A stretch of DNA of 64,000 nt, taken from contig WBZZ01000771.1 in the NCBI GenBank assembly GCA_019918135.1, positions 64,168-128,167 of the forward strand, written 5' to 3'. The number at the start of each line of letters is the position of its first letter. The first letter of the stretch is position 1. The notes beneath the pieces were generated by a model, which saw only the letters and a list, made by a program, of their open reading frames with translations, ran no database searches and had not been told where the DNA came from. This DNA is from Paulinella micropora (taxonomy: Eukaryota; Cercozoa; Imbricatea; Euglyphida; Paulinellidae). Both the position numbers and the translations under genes were made by a program. Shown one piece after another: positions 35,251-46,412 of this stretch.

Positions 35251-38200
35251 AATAATTTTAGCAAAATCAATGAAAATTATTTTGTCCTGTCCGTGGTAGG
35301 CCTCCACCATCGCGTAGACTTCCCCCTCGCAGGAGGAGGCTTCCGGCACCACCGGCACCAGACGCTTGCCGTCCGCCACCACCTCCAGCTCGCCGCTCCC
35401 CGGCACGGTCGCCACCAGCTCGTCCGCCGTCGCACTCGCTTTTGCCTCCACCCGGGCACGAAGAGCCGCATTCGTGGGCAGCGCACCGACACGTTCCGCT
35501 TTAAACAGAAAGGCGGTACGGAACCGCCAAGAAAGAAATGGAAACCAGCCAGTCGCGCTCGGCGATCCTCTGGCGTACCTTTCCAGCTAGAATCCGCTCA
35601 GGATAAAAGGCGGGTGCCGTTCGCTTTGGTGAAGCGAATGCCCTTGGTGCGGGTACCACTGAGGTACCGCACAACTTGCTCGGCCTGCTGGAAATTGAAT
35701 AACTCCGGCTTCGAGGCATGGATTGCTACTTCCTATATATATGGGGCCCAAGACCTCGTGCAGAGTAATGCGTGACCACAGGAGGACACCTACGATATGC
35801 TGAGGCGAGAACTGCTTTAACAATGATTGCTTTCCGGCCCGCACCCCCGGCATCAACCACGGCGAGTCGGCAGTAGCTAGACCGGTGCATTGTAGCTTCT
35901 CAACGGCCTCTCGGATGAAATCTTCCTATGAGATCTTGATAGTACGGCCTAACTGACAGTCTTCCTTATCTTCGATATTCAGGCCTACCACCCCGGTCGG
36001 AGCCTCTTGCTTAAAGACCCTAAAGGCCTTCTCAGTACCAGCGGCTAAGAACTCTGCTTCCACATCCTTGCCACTAAACGCTCCCATCATGTCGTCAACA
36101 TGCACGAAGACAAGTCCGGTTTGTCCTTACCGGGTAGCCATCGCCAGAAGAAGCAAGGAAAAGCAACATGGGCCTTAATAATAAAGCCCAAGCTTTCTAG
36201 GAAAGGCACTAGCTTGTAACGCCACCACTTGCGGCCCGCATCAGGCCTACCGTAGAGGGCTTTGAGCATTTCCCACACATACCCCGGTTCTTCTAAACCA
36301 AAGGCGGCACGATATAAGTGGCGACTCAGTGGCAGACGCTTCAGTGTAAGCTGTTCCAACGTCCCACTTAAACAGGACCAAGCCAAAGAACACCGTCAGG
36401 GCGAAAAGCATCAGAATGGTAAGAGCACATGGGGTAGGAAGGTCACGTTTCCCGAAGTGCCATCCTTGGATCATGGAAAACCCCTTAGCCGTCCATCGGC
36501 TTTTGAATTTCAGGATCTTGCCCCCTGCCTCCTTTGTAGCATCTACGAACCGCCCCTCACAGATGTCTTTCTTGTCAACTAAATCGGCCCGGACTCTACG
36601 GAAGCACCCCTTCTCCCATAGTGTAGACATCTCTTCAGCCCGAGCGTCATCCCAGTAACCTAACTCGTCTGCTTGCTTCTCACTCACCGGCCTCGTAAAC
36701 GTGGTTGCATGTGCGGCCTCCGGAGCAAGGTACTTGACGATCTCCGTGTTCAACATACGGTGCGGGGCGTCATCATCCTCAAACATTACCCAATGGGCCG
36801 GTCGATGCTTCTTTTGCTTCTTAACCCACATGGGTTCGCTAACGTCTTGCACCTGTCCCCGTCGGACCTTGTCCTTGAAGCCTACCCCATAGGCCTTCTT
36901 GGCCCAAGCCCAACCCCACTTATTAGCTGAGGTCTCAACCCACCTTCCCTTCAGCTCCCCAATCTCTTTCACCTTTTCCGGTTCCTCGGGTACTAGGGCT
37001 TGAGCCTCTTCCAAGGCTTCCGCGGCTGCCTGCTCCGGAGTCACCTCCTCCACTTCGCCGTCGGAGTCGGAACTATCATGCTCCCCCTGACCCGGAGGCT
37101 TCTCAACGGCGCAGGTCTCGGTCACCCCCACCCGGGGCTTCGGGACAAACGACTGATCTATCGGCATCTTCCACCAAGAGGTCGCCCTTGAACTGTTCCC
37201 AGTTCAGACCCTTCTTCTCCCAGATTGGCTGTAGCAAAGGCCAGGCTGGTTGGTTATCGTCAAAGTTCTTGACGTTGCGCCACCGGAACACCCTTCCCTC
37301 GCACAGGATCAAGTGGGCCGAGTACTCCAAACTCAAACCTAACCATGCGGCCATATGCGTTGAACAACGGCTTTCGTCAATGCCCTAACTTGCCCTCGAT
37401 GACCATATGGCAGAGGCACCCAAACGGATGAAGGTAGGCTACCCAGTTCACCTTCCTCTCTCGTGGCATAAGCTCGAACAGCCGGACGTCACCACCAGAC
37501 CGCTTTGGTGAAAGATTGTGCAAGAGGATAGCGTGTTGCCACGCATATCCCAAGAGCTCGTAGGGTAGCTGCGCCTTGACCATGTTATGGCGCGCTTTGC
37601 GCCAAAAGTCCCGCTGGGACACTTCGGAATAGGCGTTCTTATTGTGCTCGTTTAGGGTATTCACCGTCTTCCTAACTCCCGTGTCCCCCACCAGCTCCTT
37701 GAAGCCAGCGGACACATGCTCACCGTCTACCCTAATCTCTTTTACCTTCTTGCCGCTTTGAGTTTCGAGAAGGTTCATACACCCGCGCATGAACCGCACT
37801 TGCGGTGCAGCTTTGCCATCCTTCAGTAGGATGCCAAACGCATACACGGTGTTAGCCTCGATCCCCACCATGCCGTACCAATACCCTCCATGTAGGGGCT
37901 TACGTAAGCACCCGGACTTGTCAAACGACACGGCTTCGAACTTTTCTACCTGTGTCAGTTGGTTGCTGCCGGATGGTTTACCTTTCCCCCTGTGGCAGCT
38001 GGGCACTCCTTACAATCCTTCACGGCTTGCTCATGGATCTTTCCACCCACTATCTTGATCCCGTAAGCCTTACTGATGAGGTGCTGCATGCGGCTTCCCG
38101 GCCCCCCGAACTTCTGATGTAGTTGTTCACTAGTCAACTCATTGACCTTGGCCACCTCCTTCCCAAAGAAAGCTCTAGCTTCAGCCTTAGCGACCGCCCT

Positions 38201-40559
38201 CTCTTGGTCAGTTGAGGTTATGAACCGCCACACCTTATCCTTAGCGTCAAGGTACAAAACACCTGCCTTTAGTTTTGGGGAAATGTCCGGTATCCGGGCC
38301 TTGGTGATGTAACCCTCCCCTTTCTTATTGAGCACCACGCTATACCCTTCCTTAGCCAACTGAGGACCGGAGACTAAGGTTTCATCCAGGTTGGGGCTCA
38401 CCCACACACTACCCAGATGTAGTCTGTTCTTTTCCCCTTTTCCGTTCACAGTCGTCATGTCTAATAATCCCTTCTTAGTTACGGTTGTCTGCCCGTTGAC
38501 TGTGTCTACCCGTTTCATCCCTCTCTTGATGTTGAACAGTCGGTGTTCTGCTCCTACCGGTACAAAGTGTAACGTAGCTCCCGAATCGAACTGATGATGG
38601 GATCTTTGTCAATACTCCGTCCTAGTAGGGCCTGCTCCGCTAACCGGGTGCCTTTAGCCATCCACCCTCGCTCTACCATGAAACGCACTAGGTCGTCAAC
38701 GGGGTCAGCTTCCCCTTCTTCCTCAGGCAAACTTGCATATTCCTTCCCTAGTACGCTCTCGCCGGTCACAACCCTCTTTCGGACCCGCAACGGTCTAGTA
38801 CGTGGTTGAAACACGGCGGCACTATTGGCTGCAGCACCTTCCACGGCCCAATGTCTCGGCCACCTAGGCTTGTTCATGGGATACTCACTGCCCTGCGCCC
38901 AGTCGTACAACAGCCTAGTCCACTCACCCACATGTTCCGGAAGTCGGCCTCATCCTTTTCTTTCTCACCGCTCAAGGCTGGACGGTGCAACCGGCGCATC
39001 TCCTCTTGCTGCTCTGCCACGGCTCGGAGTCGACTCTCTCGCTCTCCGGTACCTAGTCGGGTAGGGTTAACTGTCTCAGCTGAGGTTGAAGGGGCCGTAG
39101 ACTGATCGATACTAGTAGGAGGCAACAGTGAAGTCACCTTCCGTTCTGCGGGCGCTACCGTCTTGGCATGGGACACAAACCAGGGCATCCCACTCACTAA
39201 GACTCTCACATTCTCAAGGAAGCCAAACGCACGAGCACCTACCGACCTACGCCTACTGATCGGGCTAGTTGAGGGCGTAGTCACAGGATTGCCATCCGTC
39301 CCGGTAGTCTCACCACTACCACCGGGATCTGCCTCAGCACTAGGGTCGGGACCTATGGGAGACGGTACCCTTTCCTGAGCTTGGACCTCGGCCCTGTCTC
39401 TAGCCGGGGACTCTTCACCTTCACGCTCGTCTTCATAGTCTGATTCAGAGGAAGGGTTCGCATCGGTCTGCAACTCCGGAGGTTCATCTTCAACATCCGC
39501 CAAGCCATCAGGTTGGTAGTCCTCGGGTCCGGGCCTCACCTTTACCCCTTGTACCTTCTCCCTTTTCGCTTTGAGTAAAGATTTCAGGTTTTGGCTCATG
39601 ATACCACTACCAGCCTTAGCCGGCTCGGTCTTTGAACCAATCTCAACCTTCGGGGCAGGTACCGCTGACGGCCCGTTCACCCCTCGAGGTCTACCCTTAC
39701 TCTCCCTACGTGGTGCGGGCACCACCGGACGGGACGGAGTACCCCTCGGCTCTTGTTCGCGTGCTGGCACCATCGCTACTTGTTGGGACACAACTCCCCC
39801 ACGAGAGGGGGATACCCCGCCTCGGAAGTACATGTGCTTGGCTTGGGTACCGGCATGGGGTTCATGTAGGCGGTACACCTTCCGCCACGAGGGTACTCCG
39901 GACGCTTCCCATGTTACAGGTTGACGATTTACAATCCACTCTGTAAACTGTCCGGGGACACGGGGCTTAGCATAGTGGATGATGGGTAAGAGGGACCGGT
40001 TCCAAGGGATTCCACGCCTCGCCGCTTCGTGACGATGGCCTCAACCATCAAGGGATGACTCCCACTCTTGATCTGGGCTTCCAAACCCCTCTCTCCCATC
40101 TCGCATATGAGGGGCAGATGATCCCGTCGCGCCATGTCGGCGGCCCACATGCGTAAGTCATTGTCTTTCTCTTGCTTCGGCCGCCGATATTGGTGCTCAA
40201 CGCAATAGTTGCTATCTATGAGGGTAGCTGCCTTAATCCGCATGCTATTGAATTTGGACTCAAGGTTCTTCAAGCTTGCAACACACCGGCGCTTTCCCTC
40301 CGCCACTTCATAGCACCGACCCTCATTCACCTTATCAATGTCCGCGTCGTCCTCAAGCAGTATTTCAAGGCTGTTCTCGTCCTCCGGGGGTATGACCGGT
40401 TTGGGAAGGTTATCACCTCCGGGTTGGGCCATGAGGGCCTTGTCTTTCGACCCCCCAGTCAAGAACTTTACCATCTTGGCTAAGGCTAACCCCGGCTCCT
40501 CTTCCTCGGAGTCTTCACTATCACTACACCCATCACAGCCCTTGGCTGCCTCCCCCTTC

Positions 40560-41018
40560 TCTTTCCTGCCTTTGTCCGGACACTTGCTCAATTTGTGATT
40601 ACCCCCACACACCCGGCAATTCTTGGTGCACTTACCGGTGATGTGTCCCCTTTCGAAACAATTGAAACACTTGGGACTCCTTGCTCTTGTCGCTCTTCTT
40701 GCTCTTTTGACCCTTAGTGGTGTCCGCCGGCTTGGAGGGGGTCTTCTTGGCTTTGGCCGGGTCATGCTCGAACTTACACTTATCCGCCCACCTACACTCC
40801 CCCTGCTTATCCCAAAGGAAGCACACACCCCTCACCTTTCCTCCAACATGGAGGTAGCGACACGAGGCCCCGCGAGTGCATTTGCACTCTTTGCTGAAGA
40901 TCCAGCATTCGTCTTTGGATTTAGCTTTCCCGGCCTTCCGAGCCGCCAAACCTTTTTCAGTGGAACTAGTCACTTTGGCCCGGTCACTTTTTGTCCATTC
41001 AAGGGCACGTTCCTGCAC
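40560..41018 (-). other. Copia 2 gag zinc-finger cluster: CCCH plus CCHC (fossil)
   Basis: Two CCCH-type fingers, CKCTRGASCRYLH and CFLWDKQGECRWADKCKFEH (C-X8-C-X5-C-X3-H), then a lysine/serine linker, then two retroviral-type knuckles, CFNCFERGHITGKC and CRVCGGNHKLSKC. CCCH fingers bind RNA in host proteins; in a copia gag they are unusual beside the standard knuckles. Confidence 0.8.
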
Positions 41019-43080
41019 GAACTTTCACCATGTGGCGAAGTCCCACTTAAACTGCTTCCGGTTCAGTTCTGCCATCTCTACCCATACCTGCCAGGCTTTC
41101 TTCACTCTAGAGTCAGACTGTTTGGACCCACTAAAGCGTCCTTCACTATCTGTTGCAGCCGGTTGTCGGTTGGGGCTTGACCGTAGTCTTCCAACCAGTC
41201 TCGTCTAGCGTTCAGGTCAGCACACTGTCTGACGTACTGCTGCTTACTAGTGAAGAGAAAGTCATTCAGCTCCTTCACCTTATCCTGAACGTCAGCTGAG
41301 TCGGCTTTCTTATACCGGGCTAGCAACCTATCCCATAGTGCCTTGGGGTTTTGACCAAAGGTCAGACGTTCCGGATCGGCTAAGTCACGCACTAAGCTTT
41401 GTTTTGCCTCACCACCGAGCGTATCATAAATGATATTGAACACTCTTTCGTTTTGTTTGCTCATCTCAGCAAGTATACTAGCGTCATATGCCATCACCTG
41501 TCGTGTCAGTGCTCCAGCACGATCAGCACCCCCTAGTGGGGTTTTGACCTAAGAGGGGGCCGTCTATCCTCGGGAGGCCCCACTCTTGCTGTTGCCCTCT
41601 AAGTCTGAGCCCTTACCAGTTGACAGCCTAGGTTTGTCAGTGCTAGAATACCCACTAGAGTAGAGGTCCGGAGTGTCACGGTCTTCATCTACCTCTTCCT
41701 TTCTTTTTTCAAGCTCAGCGGCTTCCTCCTCCTTCGGACTGCCAAACACCGGTTTGTAAAGCTTGGTTGGGGTTTTCTGTCCTTCACCTACCCCTAACGC
41801 CTCATCTAAGCTTTGAGCAGACGTTTTGGTTTTGGGCATAGGCCACAGGCGAGTAGGACCCTTGGTTTTGCCGTCAAATTACTCAGTCACCACGTCATCA
41901 TCTAAGTCTGCCCAATCGTTCACCTCGGCTACTTCTTCCCAAGCTAGGATGAAAGCAGGCACCTCCCTACCCTTAAGCTGTATTCCTAGTACGTTTTCAA
42001 GGTGGACGTATTGCTTGCGGGCGGCTGTACCTTTTAGTACTTCCTTAGGCGCCTTAGCATGGCAGCTTCGAACTACCTGTCTATGAAGCAGGACCCATGC
42101 TTCTTTGCACGTGAAGGTGATCTTACTGTCTGTCTTACTCGTAGCATTTTCTAACTACTGTCGGTCTCGATCAGACCGACACTCACCTTACACACTCACT
42201 CACACAGCACACAGCTATGCTCTCTACTTGTAAAATAGAGATAGTCACACCTTACTCACGCTGTTCTGATGGCACAGACACAGGCAAGCAACCACACACA
42301 CGCCCGCACAGAGAGGACACTACAAAGGACACCAGCAGACTCACACACACACTACACAGAATAGTGCTTTACTCTGCCACTCCTCCCTTTATGCTCTCCA
42401 TCTTCACCTACGTGTGCTACCACTGACTATATTGCTGTGACAGACTCCACAGAGGCTACCTCAGCTACCACCTACGACAGCCTTCCGCCTACTATGAGTT
42501 CTATCTGCAAAGTCAGTTCTTCAACCCACTAAGGTTTGTGTTGTTTTCGTGCAACCACCTAAACAGTCACTTTACGCTCCTCAACAAGTGTCCAAGCACG
42601 GTTTTACAGAGCACACAAACTCACCACACCTCCCTCTCACTCCTAACTAAGTCACAGAAAAGGCGCAAGTAGTATGTGTGATGTTGTAACTCGGTAGTAG
42701 TCTACAGAGGGCTGTGCAATGCAAACTGTTGTGCCCGTGGGTCCTTCTTCACAAGGAAAACCACGTTCAACACAACCACGGTACACAGAACAAACGGACA
42801 CCTTTCGGATTGCACCCACCCCCCCCAACTGCCCACTGGCAGCAACCTTAAAGTCTTTAATGAGCAGAGCTACTGTCAGTCTTGTCCTGCTGTCTCCCCA
42901 CCTTGCCCTCCTGCTACACACACGCAGAGCAGAGCGTGGGTAGTGTCTACAGTGATAAGCTGTAGCCACCGTGACAAATTTGACGTGCGCGTTTTCCTGA
43001 TGGGGGTCACTTAAGGTAGACCCCAACACCCCTTGAACGAAGGTCTTCTTCTGCGATAAGTTAGCGCAGAAACGCTCCAA

Positions 43081-43091
43081 GGCCCATAACC
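43081..43091 (-). other. Primer binding site matching initiator tRNA-Met anticodon arm
   Basis: The + strand GGCCCATAACC directly abuts the LTR. It equals the anticodon stem-loop of eukaryotic initiator tRNA-Met (..GGGCCCATAACCCAG..). The element strand therefore reads GGTTATGGGCC, the internal-tRNA primer site known from Drosophila copia, which is primed by a 5' half-tRNA. Confidence 0.75.
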
Positions 43092-43478
43092 CAATGGACA
43101 AAAACCTCCGTGCTTGCGACCCGTCTTAAACCGGACACTCGGGGCGTCCCCCTCCTTCCGGCTTGCGACTTCCGACCTTGAAGAATTTAACAATAATAAA
43201 ACAATTCCCGCAAGTCTAGTTGAACTGCCGACGTCACACAAAAGATGTACCTTCCAGAATTGACCCACCGTCGTAACGCACGGCCGGGATATTGGTAAAA
43301 CTTGAGTGGTAATAGTGAAAAGCTGGTGCCACCAGCCTAGTACCAGGATAAGTACTACACTGAATTGACTGACGGTATTAATATTAATAGCTAGTAATAC
43401 TACTAACCGCAACGATTACTACTAACGGATAATTGAGCAATAAGGACATAATGGAGGAGAAAGGGTCTAATTAATATC
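43091..43478 (-). repeat. 5' LTR of copia family 2 main copy
   Basis: Homologous to 27492-27850. It lies next to the primer binding site and upstream of gag on the element strand, so it is the 5' LTR. Element-strand start CATTGGAT, end GTCCATTG. Confidence 0.8.
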
Positions 43479-43482
43479 CAAT

Positions 43483-44501
43483 GATGTAGGCATCACCCCC
43501 GGATAGCCGGTAAAAAGTACCTTTTCCTGGTGACAGGTGCACCAGCTTGTTTTCAGTATTATTTGTCCGGATTGGACCTGATGCCATTTTATTCCTGGTC
43601 TGTTGCCATTTTCCTTTTTGGCTTCACTGAGCTAATACAACGAGACATCATTCTCATTCTTGAGGACTGTGTTTGGTTGTATTACCGACTTTTACGAGCT
43701 ATCGTTGGGGGCATTACATTTGGAGTCCACATCACTAGGGTGATTTCTTTCTGCTTTGCCACACAGGCAACAGAGTGAATTTTCACTGACCTGTCTCACA
43801 CGGGGACGTCAGACGAAAACAAATACTCCAACACAGCTCCCTCATAACTCTTTCACAAAACAAATAATTTGATTGGTCTCAAGCAGGTGTCTCGTACCCT
43901 CTAGCCCAATCAGTATCTGTGTGCTCACAAGGAGACATCAGATACAAACTCTCTGTCGTTCTTGCTGTTCTCACACAGAGACCAAGAAGAAGGAGGTGGA
44001 CAGAAGAGTGAAGGAACACACACAAAACACAAATAAGCATAGGGACAGGAGCACAACACTTTACCCTTCTAGTTTGTGCATTTATCTGCATTATCTCACA
44101 CATACGTCAGAGTATTTTTGCAAATCTCTGATCGTTTTCTAAAGGTAGGTCTGAGAACCTATCCGACCGACTGTCGACTTCTCAAGGAGAGCTTTTCTAG
44201 CTTCTCTATTACTATCTGTGTGTAGGTCCAAGTGCCTCATACTAGATACAATATAGAAAAGAAGGAGGAGAAAGTAATCTGAGTAAGGAGAACAAGAAAT
44301 CGAAGAAAGTCAAAGACTATTTTTCTCAAACAAAAACAAACATACAACAGTGTTTCATAGAGGACAGGGAATCTTATCCTACCCTCTCTATTAGTTTCTC
44401 TCTTCACTAGTCAATCGACTGAAGGAGGAACAGAACACAAACGAACAAAAACCAAACATAGGAGCTGACACTGTCCTCCTGTTGATCACTACTACGACAT
44501 C
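43483..44501 (+). other. Leader / presumed 5' LTR of gypsy D
   Basis: No coding content. It begins near TGATGTAGGCATCA, directly next to the copia LTR, and ends at the gag ATG. It must contain the 5' LTR and primer site of gypsy D if that element is whole, but neither border nor a tRNA match could be identified. Confidence 0.45.
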
Positions 44502-44692
44502 ATGTCGACAGAGACCGCCGAAGTGAGTGAACTCTCGGAGGCAGAACAAAGAAGAGAAGAAGAAGAAGGAGGAGGATTAAGAGGAAGAGGACTGAATGAA
44601 GGAGGAGGAGGAGGATTGAATGAAGGAGGAGGAGGAGATGAAGGAGTAGGAGGAGGAGTAGAAGAGGGCTGGGATGATGAAGGAAGATATTA
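44502..44692 (+). other. Gypsy D gag, N-terminal segment (fossil)
   Basis: Starts MSTETAEVSELSEAEQRR and continues into a glycine/glutamate-rich stretch (LNEGGGGG, GGGVEEGWDDEGRY). It stops at the edge of the inserted DNA element. Confidence 0.6.
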
Positions 44693-45047
44693 AACTAAAC
44701 ATTCGACAATCTTGGGGGTATCCCTTTTTCCGAAATTTTCCATGAAGTATATGGACTTTTTTGAAAACGTGTGGAAATGAAAGGAAATGAATTCCCTGAT
44801 TGCAGAACATATAAAAATAATATTAAAATATGTTTTTATTAATTGTAATACACTTTAGCTTCATCTTCAGAGGTGGGCAGGAACCGGTCCGACACGGTAA
44901 TTTTTCTACTTTTTCGTAGTCCCGGCTACCATGAATCTATGATGATAACAATGCCGAACATGCAGAATTTGCTTTTACTGTTTATTCTTGCTTATATTAA
45001 GCATTTTACTATATTAAGACATGGTTTTACCTTCAAAAAATTCTGTT
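44693..45047 (+). repeat. Left terminal inverted repeat of the 13.5 kb element
   Basis: Begins AACTAAACATTCGACAATCT and matches the reverse complement of 57837-58197, with scattered substitutions and a few one-base indels. It is followed on the inside by a G-rich run (45079-45108), as at the other end. Confidence 0.9.
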
Positions 45048-45270
45048 TGCCCGCTGTGACGTACGCTGGTACGTAGAGGGGGGAGGGGGGGGGGGGTGGG
45101 GGGGGGGAATGGGTCGGAGGGAGGACGCTTCACATCAGATTCTGGTGCATTATCAGAGTTAAACAAATTTCTAATTTCAGTTTTTAGAAGAAGCGTTACA
45201 GTTGCAGTTGCCCTAGACAAAAACCATTATGAAAAAGTCGGACCCAGAAAAATTCATTCAAAAAAAATAA

Positions 45271-46346
45271 TCACATACGACCACGTCCACGTCCACGTCC
45301 ACGTCCACCCGCAGCACGACGTGCGCGGCGACGTCCGCGCAAACGGATTCCTGAGTTACGCATTCTCCAACTTGCGTCGGAGCGATCTGAATCATCTACA
45401 ATATGGATAGCATCATGTTAAGGAGGAGAAGAACAAGAAGAAGAAGAAGAAGAAGAAGAAGAAGAAGAAGAAGAAGAAGAAAACTAATACCATGCTTTTC
45501 TTCCTCTGAACCAGAAGATCGATCAGACGATGAGTCAGTTGATGAACTGGAAGATGAAGTATCAGATAAGTCATCCTCTGAATCTGCCACTGGTTCTGCA
45601 GGCTGAGCAGCACCAAGCTCTTCTTCCTCAGGGAACCCACAGTCGCATCGTTCGAAATGGTTCCACGCTTGTTCAATAAGCTCTGCCTTCTTGAACTGTT
45701 TCCGATCGGAGTTTTGCGTTGCAACACCATGCATTCTCATCCATGATTTCAATTCGCTAACTACCATCTGCTTGGACGCAAATTGCTTTTTTTCCTCTGA
45801 CGATCTTAGCAACGTGAGAATTTTCCGCCAAGGCTCAGAAGCATTTCCAAATGCTAAATCCTGCTCCTGCTTTTCTTCGCTAGTAAGCTGTCTTGCACCA
45901 CGCCATCTCGGGTGAGCTGGAGGACGTCCTTCATTAACAAAATAAGTGCGTGGTAAGGACAGCAGCTCTTCATCGGTCAAACGCGTAAGTGCGTTCATTT
46001 TCTCCTGTCGTTCTTGAGGCAACTCCATCCAATTTACAGGTAGCTCGTCGATCAATCGAAATTCTGCTCTCCATTCCTTGCCTTTTGCATCGACACAGGA
46101 CATATGAGCAGGACGGCCGGGCAGGCCGCCTTCGAAGTAATCTCCATCCACCTCTACTCTGGTCAAATTTCCACCTGCTAACATTTCCTCCACATGTGCT
46201 CGCTCATCCGGCCCTAGGTATTTAGTAGCCAAAGCACGAATATCCTTCTTCAGGCGCGGATTGACGAAGTAGCCGACTGGAAGCTTGGGAGGCATGTCGG
46301 TCGCTGTCATAAATAGAGAGAGAGATAGATAGATAGAACGAGAGAA

Positions 46347-46412
<66 letters not shown>

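Larger units (their letters stand above)
35251..43478 (-). mobile_element. Copia family 2, main copy
   Basis: Reading leftward: LTR (43478-43091), primer site, leader, gag with a UBN2-like helical domain (41497-41102), zinc fingers (41018-40560), a long proline/charged region (39880-38870), protease DSGAT near 38575, GAG-pre-integrase and integrase (38520-37377), then RT (KSRWTAKGFS, ...WDVGTAYTEA, ALYGRPDAGRKWW, 37044-36087). The left part is replaced by the LINE, so its 3' LTR is not attached here. It is broken, with roughly eight to ten breaks, but its protein sequence is still easily read. Confidence 0.9.
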
